Part shown: one piece after another, positions 1 through 3,755 of the stretch | Numbering within the stretch: the stretch's first letter is position 1 | Layout of the letters: each line of letters begins with the position of its first letter | NCBI GenBank assembly: GCA_012031335.1 | Contig: JAAUTT010000430.1 | Coordinates: forward strand, 1-5,071 | Direction: 5' to 3' | DNA from: Bacteroidales bacterium | GTDB lineage: Bacteria; Bacteroidota; Bacteroidia; Bacteroidales; JAAUTT01 | Length of the DNA stretch: 5,071 bases | The notes under the pieces: generated by a model | What the model was told of the DNA's origin: nothing | The model's database searches: none | Seen by the model: only the letters and a program-made list of their open reading frames with translations | Program-made: the position numbers and the translations under genes

Positions 1-37
1 TCTGACGATTTGGGTTCGAATCCCGATGGGGTCACCA
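1..37 (+). tRNA. tRNA, 3' part only (anticodon outside window)
   Basis: This is the 3' end of a tRNA cut by the left edge. The T stem TTGGG (10-14) pairs with CCCGA (22-26) through one T-G wobble and encloses the classic T loop TTCGAAT (15-21). The acceptor 3' strand TGGGGTC (27-33) follows, then discriminator A34 and a genome-encoded CCA (35-37). The missing 5' acceptor strand should read close to GACCCCA. The anticodon is not in the window, so the amino acid cannot be stated. A rho-independent terminator starts ten bases downstream. Confidence 0.88.
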
Positions 38-46
38 TTAAACACC

Positions 47-84
47 AAACCCTTGCAGTTATAAATATTTGCAATGGGTTTTTT
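47..84 (+). terminator. Intrinsic terminator of the tRNA
   Basis: AAACCC-TTGCA (47-57) pairs with TGCAA-T-GGGTTT (70-81), giving an 11-bp stem with one bulged T75 and a 12-base AT-rich loop. On the plus strand it runs straight into six T's (79-84), as expected for a rho-independent terminator. Read on the minus strand, the same hairpin is followed by a less pure T-rich stretch (GGGTTTGGTGTTTAA). It might therefore also help stop transcription coming from the DUF2202 gene that ends at 125. That second role is inference. Confidence 0.75.
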
Positions 85-124
85 ACTAAAGAGGTGTGTG
101 TATTATAGCAATTACTTTCAGAAG

Positions 125-895
125 TTAATTTTTCCCTTTTCTTTTACCTTGTCCAGGATTAGTGCAATTTCCATTGCCCTTTCCACCCATTTTGTATTGC
201 TTTCCTTTTTCCATCGAAGAAGTTACAATTTGGTTATAATCCGATTGGCTTAAATATAATGGAGTGTAAACAACACCCAGAGCGGTTAACTGGTTATTAA
301 ACGAACGTAAATGATTTCTGGAACCTCTTTCAAGATTTTCGTAAACCATTAAAATGTTCACATTTGATGTTATTGAAATAGCATCTCTTAGGTCCTTAAT
401 ATCCATTTCTTCAATTAGTGCCCCTGTTTTATAGGCTTCTTCCAGTGAAATGGACCCTTGCGACAATAAATCATTGTAAAGCGTTTGCACCTCAACATCA
501 TTAAATATTCCGGTTTCACCAACCAAAGTATCAGATTCCCCATAGTATTTCATAAGATTAATAATGGCACCCAGGTGATTGTTCTCCGCAGATGAAATCC
601 GGCTAAACACCGGGCTATTCCATTTTTGGTTTAGTGCGGAGTAAACGTCTCGTGCAAGTTTCTCTTCTTCTTTCATTTTTTTCAATGATGCAATTTCTGC
701 ATCTGTTAAATCGGGAGTTTCTAAAAATGCAGCTTGCATATTTTGGCTTATTACTGTAGATGTTCCATCTGCCGAAACATCCAAAACAGCGGCATAGTTT
801 AAGGTATCAGAACTCAACATGTCTTTTTGACATGAAGTGAACATTGCTAAAACCATAAATACGCTAATTCCCAGCACTTTGATATTTGTTTTCAT
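125..895 (-). CDS. DUF2202 ferritin-like lipoprotein
   Basis: A 256-residue exported lipoprotein. Residues 1-21 form a lipoprotein signal peptide ending in the lipobox F-T-S-C, with Cys22 as the predicted lipidation site. The next residues, Q-K-D, resemble the Bacteroidota surface-export signal, so it may face outward. Residues about 66-225 match the DUF2202 family, a ferritin-like helical fold. Visible motifs are E-E-E-K-L-A-R-D-V-Y (76-85), E104-N-N-H107 (an ExxH pair typical of metal sites), A-L-I-E-E-M-D-I (159-166) and G-S-R-N-H-L-R-S-F (191-199). The tail (about 237-256) is Gly/Lys/Arg-rich with one Cys (244) and is not part of the domain. The biochemical role of the family is not established; metal or redox handling is an inference from the fold and ligand-like residues. 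The ATG start sits directly before the signal peptide and after an A-rich leader without a Shine-Dalgarno. It is the last gene of the sigma-factor cluster, after a 136-base gap. Confidence 0.93.
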   Translation of the reverse strand: MKTNIKVLGISVFMVLAMFTSCQKDMLSSDTLNYAAVLDVSADGTSTVISQNMQAAFLETPDLTDAEIASLKKMKEEEKLARDVYSALNQKWNSPVFSRISSAENNHLGAIINLMKYYGESDTLVGETGIFNDVEVQTLYNDLLSQGSISLEEAYKTGALIEEMDIKDLRDAISITSNVNILMVYENLERGSRNHLRSFNNQLTALGVVYTPLYLSQSDYNQIVTSSMEKGKQYKMGGKGNGNCTNPGQGKRKGKN

Positions 896-920
896 TTTTT
901 TTATTTATTAAATTATTGGA

Positions 921-953
921 AAAAACTATATGTAAGTATCCCATTCAGGCAAA
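921..953 (-). promoter_or_regulatory. Possible Bacteroidota-type promoter for the DUF2202 gene
   Basis: On the minus strand TTTG (953-950) is followed after 21 bases by TAGTTTTT (928-921). This resembles the Bacteroidota vegetative promoter pattern TTTG / TAnnTTTG, where the spacing is usually about 19-21 bases, but the last base of the -7 box does not match. It lies 26 bases before the ATG at 895, in the longest gap of the cluster. In such AT-rich DNA the match could be chance. Confidence 0.33.
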
Positions 954-965
954 TCTGACTGCCTG
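946..965. other. Inverted repeat in the gap before the DUF2202 gene
   Basis: CAGGCA (946-951) and TGCCTG (960-965) form a perfect 6-bp stem with an 8-base loop. No T-run follows on the minus strand, so it is not a convincing terminator. It could be an operator, an mRNA-processing or stability hairpin, or chance. It overlaps the TTTG of the proposed promoter, which would suit a regulatory site, but nothing else supports that. Confidence 0.4.
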
Positions 966-1031
966 TTAATCATTGAATACAAGGTTATTTTAGAATTATT
1001 TGTGCGTTAATGCACGATGAAAGTTCAATAT

Positions 1032-1352
1032 TTACTTTTTAATTGTGGATTCGTAAGTATCACAAATCCGGTTTTTGTTGGCATCTGCAAAGTTTTTACC
1101 CTTTCCTTGCCTATTACCTTGCCTTTGGCCGGTACCATCGCATTTGCCGGTTCCATTTCGTTTCTTCATTGAAACATTTTTAAGGGTTTTTTCGGAATTG
1201 TCGCATACTCCATTGTTGTTTTTGTCAACATAAGCGGTTCCATTGGTTGTACTCTTGCATTTACTTCTCCCGGAACCATTCTCTTGTTGTGCGCTAACCA
1301 TAGCTGTTGCTGCAATTATTGCCAAACCAGTAATAAAAAGTTTTGTTTTCAT
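1032..1352 (-). CDS. Small secreted protein with two Cys-containing EF-hand-like loops
   Basis: A 106-residue protein with a clear Sec signal peptide: basic start, hydrophobic core 5-18, and A-M-V-S-A as probable cleavage site before Gln22. The mature part of about 85 residues is basic and polar and has four cysteines (32, 50, 71, 97). It holds two 12-residue loops shaped like EF-hand/dockerin calcium loops. The first is D43-K-N-N-N-G-V-C-D-N-S-E54 and the second D90-A-N-K-N-R-I-C-D-T-Y-E101. Each has acidic or Asn residues at loop positions 1, 3, 5, 9 and 12, and each has Cys at position 8. The second has Arg where Gly is usual at position 6. Each loop follows a G-x-G-x-K-C type segment, which suggests an internal duplication. 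Calcium or other metal binding in the periplasm or outside the cell is inferred; no named family is recognised. It starts 37 bases after the Spy-like gene, so it is probably co-transcribed. Confidence 0.85.
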   Translation of the reverse strand: MKTKLFITGLAIIAATAMVSAQQENGSGRSKCKSTTNGTAYVDKNNNGVCDNSEKTLKNVSMKKRNGTGKCDGTGQRQGNRQGKGKNFADANKNRICDTYESTIKK

Positions 1353-1389
1353 GTTTCTAAAAATTTAATTCGTTAAACCATTATGTCAA

Positions 1390-1566
1390 TTAATATTCTT
1401 TCATTCTGTTTGTTCCTTGCCTCCCCCGATATCTTTGTCCTCCTTTACCTGGAAATCCCATCGGAGTATCGTTGGTAAAACATTTCACTAAAAAGTTAGC
1501 TCTAAATTGTTTTTGTTGTTTTGGATTACAAATACCTTTAAGGTCCAAATAGTATCTGTAAGTGAG
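1390..1566 (-). CDS. Spy/CpxP-like protein, C-terminal part in a shifted frame
   Basis: This stretch encodes the last 58 residues of the Spy-like protein, in a frame displaced from the N-terminal part. Read from CTC at 1566, it starts L-T-Y-R-Y-Y-L-D-L-K and contains I-C-N-P-K-Q-Q-K-Q-F. The C-N-P-K-Q core fits the second LTxxQ-like motif that Spy/CpxP/ZraP relatives carry in their last helix. The tail G-F-P-G-K-G-G-Q-R-Y-R-G-R-Q is Gly/Arg-rich, which is common in Bacteroidota members of this group. An ATG at 1614 opens this frame, but it lies inside the upstream coding sequence and its first 16 residues only duplicate that region out of frame. An independent gene is therefore unlikely. Joined to residue 130 of the N-terminal part, it gives one 188-residue protein. 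The stop codon is TAA at 1390-1392. Confidence 0.75.
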   Translation of the reverse strand, partial: LTYRYYLDLKGICNPKQQKQFRANFLVKCFTNDTPMGFPGKGGQRYRGRQGTNRMKEY

Positions 1567-1957
1567 TTTTTTCAAATTGCTGTGCAATTTGCCCGATGGA
1601 ATCCGATATAGCATTCAATTTACCAGTATCACTTTTTTCAAATATCAATTCTCCAAGCATTTGTTTTCGTTTGGTGGTAAGATCCACGGTAATAACTCTT
1701 GCTTGCTGCCGGAATACAGGGTTAATTTCTCTGAATTTATCCATCTGATTACCATCCAGGTTTAGTTTATCGCGAAAATAGCGCCCACTAAACTTCTCCG
1801 CATCAGCTTCCAATAGAGGTTGAATTTGAGCAGAATCGTTATCTGAAATATTCGATTGGTGCTGATGGTAAAGTATTGTCGCCAGTGTGGAAAGGTTCAT
1901 AACCACCAAGACAATGATAGCCCACACCATCCAGCTTTGTTTGTTTTCAGTTTTCAT
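1538..1957 (-). CDS. Spy/CpxP-like periplasmic heavy-metal sensor, N-terminal part (frameshifted)
   Basis: This frame encodes 139 residues. Residues 8-30 form a hydrophobic segment after a short basic/polar start, best read as an N-terminal membrane anchor, with the rest in the periplasm. A His pair (H31-Q-H33) follows it. Residues 57-130 are charged and helical, with L-N-L-D-G-N-Q-M-D-K-F (65-75) matching the first LTxxQ-like motif of the Spy/CpxP/ZraP family, whose members are periplasmic chaperones or metal-responsive regulators. The family resemblance stops at Lys130. The last nine residues (T-H-L-Q-I-L-F-G-P) look like out-of-frame readthrough to a stop at 1538. Family-like sequence resumes in another frame after A6 (1567-1572). 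The gene starts 11 bases after the anti-sigma stop, so the two are surely co-transcribed. By context it probably modulates the sigma/anti-sigma pair or relieves envelope stress; this is inference. Confidence 0.87.
   Translation of the reverse strand: MKTENKQSWMVWAIIVLVVMNLSTLATILYHQHQSNISDNDSAQIQPLLEADAEKFSGRYFRDKLNLDGNQMDKFREINPVFRQQARVITVDLTTKRKQMLGELIFEKSDTGKLNAISDSIGQIAQQFEKTHLQILFGP
1567..1572 (-). other. Frameshift site in the Spy-like gene (A6 run)
   Basis: On the minus strand the reading ...TTT GAA AAA ACT CAC... leaves the family-like frame at a run of six A's. With five A's it would read GAA AAA CTC ACT TAC and join Q-F-E-K to L-T-Y-R-Y-Y without a break. The shift is equivalent to +1 (skip one base) or -2. 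A homopolymer sequencing error, a true one-base insertion, or ribosomal or RNA-polymerase slippage on the A run would all explain it. Confidence 0.75.
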
Positions 1958-1968
1958 GGCAACTCTAT

Positions 1969-2400
1969 TTAATTATCCGACAAGAGATCAACTGACTCGA
2001 GCGCGGCATCGTTGAAATAAGTCAATTCAACCGGTATATTCTCTGTTTGGGAAGCGGGTTGGTAAACGTTACCCACGACCACACCAGTATAAACAGCTGC
2101 TATCACCGAAACTGATATTAATGCAGGTTTTACGACCCTGGAGTAAAAAGGAATACTTTCCCGGCTATTTGCATGTTGTTCCATGGTTTCAATTTTTGCC
2201 ATTATCCGGGTAGAAAGGAAGGGGTTTGGCTGAATTACTTTTTCATGATTAAACACTTTGTCAGCAATGGTTTCCAGGTTATATACTGCCATACAATCCT
2301 CACAACTTTCCAGATGAGCTTTAACCTGAGCCCTGATACCTTCGGGCAATCTGCCTTCGCGGTAAGCATTTAATTCGTGTTTGCATAAATTACAGTTCAT
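1969..2400 (-). CDS. zf-HC2 anti-sigma factor, membrane-anchored
   Basis: A 143-residue partner of the upstream ECF sigma factor. The cytoplasmic N-terminus has the zinc-binding anti-sigma pattern: Cys3 or Cys6, then H29-x3-C33-x2-C36 (H-L-E-S-C-E-D-C). Residues about 91-113 form a single membrane segment (V-S-V-I-A-A-V-Y-T-G-V-V-V-G is its core). A periplasmic tail of about 30 acidic/polar residues follows. By family precedent the zf-HC2 domain holds the sigma factor inactive at the membrane until an envelope signal changes it. The periplasmic tail is short, so signal input may come through another protein; the Spy-like protein encoded 11 bases downstream is the obvious candidate (inference). 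It starts with ATG, 47 bases after the sigma gene, behind an AT-rich leader without a Shine-Dalgarno. Confidence 0.93.
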   Translation of the reverse strand: MNCNLCKHELNAYREGRLPEGIRAQVKAHLESCEDCMAVYNLETIADKVFNHEKVIQPNPFLSTRIMAKIETMEQHANSRESIPFYSRVVKPALISVSVIAAVYTGVVVGNVYQPASQTENIPVELTYFNDAALESVDLLSDN

Positions 2401-2447
2401 TTTAATTGATTTTAATGGTTAGAAACAAAACTTATTTTTTCCTACGG

Positions 2448-3029
2448 TTATTTTATACTTTTTTTCGAAAGAGATAAAAGTTTCTCACGAAGATTAGCTT
2501 TTGCACGCTGTATAAGCGCCTCTACCGCTCCTTCGGATGTATTCATTATAAAGGCTATTTCCTTTTGTGACAAATCATCGTACTTACTAAGTACAATAGC
2601 TGTGCGCTGATTTTCAGGCAAACTGTTCAGAGCACTTTGCACCATCTGTTTTTGCTCATCAAGCAAAAAAGCATTTTCAGGTATTTCATTTTCAGGTATT
2701 GGAATGTCAAAAGTTTTCATCTGGTCGTTTCCATGAAAAAATCCCAACCGTTGAAAAAGTGATGATTTTTTTGCTTTCCGGATTTTATTAAGAGAAGCAT
2801 TTACAGCAATCCGATATAACCAGGTAGAAAATGAAGAGCTTCCTTTGAACTTTTGGAGAGATTGAAATGCCTGGATAAATACTTCCTGGGTAAGATCCTC
2901 TGTTTCATCTTTATCATGAAGAAATCCCATACAGGTGCGAAATATCATTGACTGATGCTTTTCAACCAGAAAACGGTAGGCATCACGATTTCCCTGAAGT
3001 ATCTGTTTTATAATTTCTTCATCAGTCAT
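2448..3029 (-). CDS. ECF (RpoE-type) RNA polymerase sigma factor
   Basis: A 193-residue extracytoplasmic-function sigma-70 factor that directs RNA polymerase to stress or metal-response promoters. Region 2 spans about residues 22-88, with D45-L-T-Q-E-V-F-I-Q-A-F (45-55), F61-K-G, and S-T-W-L-Y-R-I-A-V-N (68-77), the -10 recognition and melting helices. A linker (89-129) follows. Region 4 spans about 130-183, with S-L-P-E-N-Q-R-T-A-I-V-L (136-147) and the helix-turn-helix L-S-Q-K-E-I-A-F-I-M-N-T-S-E-G-A-V-E, the -35-binding part. The length is normal for the family and there is no extra C-terminal domain. It is the first gene of the cluster and is followed by its anti-sigma factor, so the operon is probably autoregulated, as is common for ECF loci. 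Its target promoter cannot be read from this single example. Confidence 0.97.
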   Translation of the reverse strand: MTDEEIIKQILQGNRDAYRFLVEKHQSMIFRTCMGFLHDKDETEDLTQEVFIQAFQSLQKFKGSSSFSTWLYRIAVNASLNKIRKAKKSSLFQRLGFFHGNDQMKTFDIPIPENEIPENAFLLDEQKQMVQSALNSLPENQRTAIVLSKYDDLSQKEIAFIMNTSEGAVEALIQRAKANLREKLLSLSKKSIK

Positions 3030-3142
3030 TTAATAAATATACGAAATTTATTTACCATGACTAATAAGCTACCAGGATGTGTTTAATACTAAAAAGTTGC
3101 TTTTTTCAAGGGTAAATTTAAGCAGGTCAGCATTACAATAAA

Positions 3143-3187
3143 AGGATCAGGAATCTCTATTAATTAAATTTTGAGATCCCCAATCCT
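3143..3187 (-). terminator. Intrinsic terminator after the LVIVD-repeat gene
   Basis: On the minus strand AGGATTGGGGATCTC (3187-3173) pairs over its full 15 bases with GAGATTCCTGATCCT (3157-3143): 12 Watson-Crick pairs and three G-U pairs. The loop is 15 AT-only bases. The stem ends in TTTTATTG, a short U-tract. It lies 22 bases past the stop codon at 3210 and well before the sigma gene start at 3029, so it should insulate the sigma operon from upstream transcription. The G-U pairs favour the minus-strand transcript: in the plus-strand transcript they become A-C mismatches, and no T-run follows. Confidence 0.72.
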
Positions 3188-3209
3188 TAAAAATGGAGTA
3201 AAATTATTC

Positions 3210-3755
3210 CTAATTTTTTATATATATTTTTGGATCTATAATCAGAAAGTATCTGGAATCTCTTCCTACCATATAAAGTAACCCGTTATTGGTAGTTAAA
3301 CCATACACTTTTTCAAGCATCCAGGATGGTACTATATAATTGATTTTTGGAGTTTCTCCCGAAAGATCAATTTCTGTAAAATTATCATTTACTGAATTAA
3401 TCATATAGGCCTTATTTTCAATAATAGAAAGACGGTTGGGTCCATATAACTGATTGGATTGGAGATATTTTTTTTCAATTGGGTTAAGGGGGTTACTGAT
3501 ATTGAAAGTAGTAATGGAATTGGAAGAATAAGCTATAGTAACAAGGTCGTTTTCAAATTTTTGAAAGCAACAGGTACATGAAAACCTGACTGAATCCTGG
3601 ATAGTTCGAATCAATTTTGGTTTCCTTTTATTTTTTATGTCAATTACTTTAATACTGCTTCCTGGAAAACAACCTGCAGTATATGCAACATTTCCTTCAA
3701 TAAAAACTGCAAAAGCCCCATCACCAGTTTCAATACTGCTAATTAATTCAGGGGT
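3210..3755 (-). CDS. LVIVD-repeat beta-propeller protein, C-terminal part in a shifted frame
   Basis: This is the last 181 residues of the large repeat protein, in a frame displaced from the N-terminal part. Read from ACC at 3755, it starts T-P-E-L-I-S-S-I, the exact continuation expected for the interrupted LVIVD unit (I-A-D-A-T-N-P-K then T-P-E-L). Four more units follow: V-I-D-I-K-N-K-R-K-P, T-F-N-I-S-N-P-L-N-P, E-I-D-L-S-G-E-T-P and a last degenerate one, L-I-I-D-P-K. The frame opens only at a TTG (3797) inside the other frame and has no leader of its own, so it is not a separate gene. The cluster C-T-C-C (encoded at 3567-3578) is unusual for an exported propeller. The protein ends K-I-Y-I-K-N with no recognisable type IX secretion C-terminal domain. 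The stop is at 3210. Confidence 0.85.
   Translation of the reverse strand, partial: TPELISSIETGDGAFAVFIEGNVAYTAGCFPGSSIKVIDIKNKRKPKLIRTIQDSVRFSCTCCFQKFENDLVTIAYSSNSITTFNISNPLNPIEKKYLQSNQLYGPNRLSIIENKAYMINSVNDNFTEIDLSGETPKINYIVPSWMLEKVYGLTTNNGLLYMVGRDSRYFLIIDPKIYIKN

Noticed and set aside
3..37. Naming the tRNA from its acceptor and T arm
   Set aside because: The anticodon and most identity elements are outside the window, and the acceptor strand alone does not settle the amino acid.
1..124. Integration (att) site at the tRNA 3' end
   Set aside because: No integrase, direct repeat of the tRNA end or other mobile-element sign was seen in the window; the tRNA is followed by an ordinary terminator.
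1562..1765. Plus-strand open frame of 67 codons
   Set aside because: It lies antisense inside the Spy-like gene, and its translation has no recognisable motif or leader. It is a shadow of the real gene.
2173..2373. Plus-strand open frame of 66 codons
   Set aside because: Antisense within the well-supported anti-sigma gene; its Cys/His content only mirrors the zinc-finger codons.
3030..3142. Promoter boxes for the sigma operon
   Set aside because: The closest minus-strand fit is a TTTT-N19-TAAATTTA stretch, with no true TTTG in this part. In such AT-rich DNA that is not enough to call, and the sigma factor's own target sequence is unknown.
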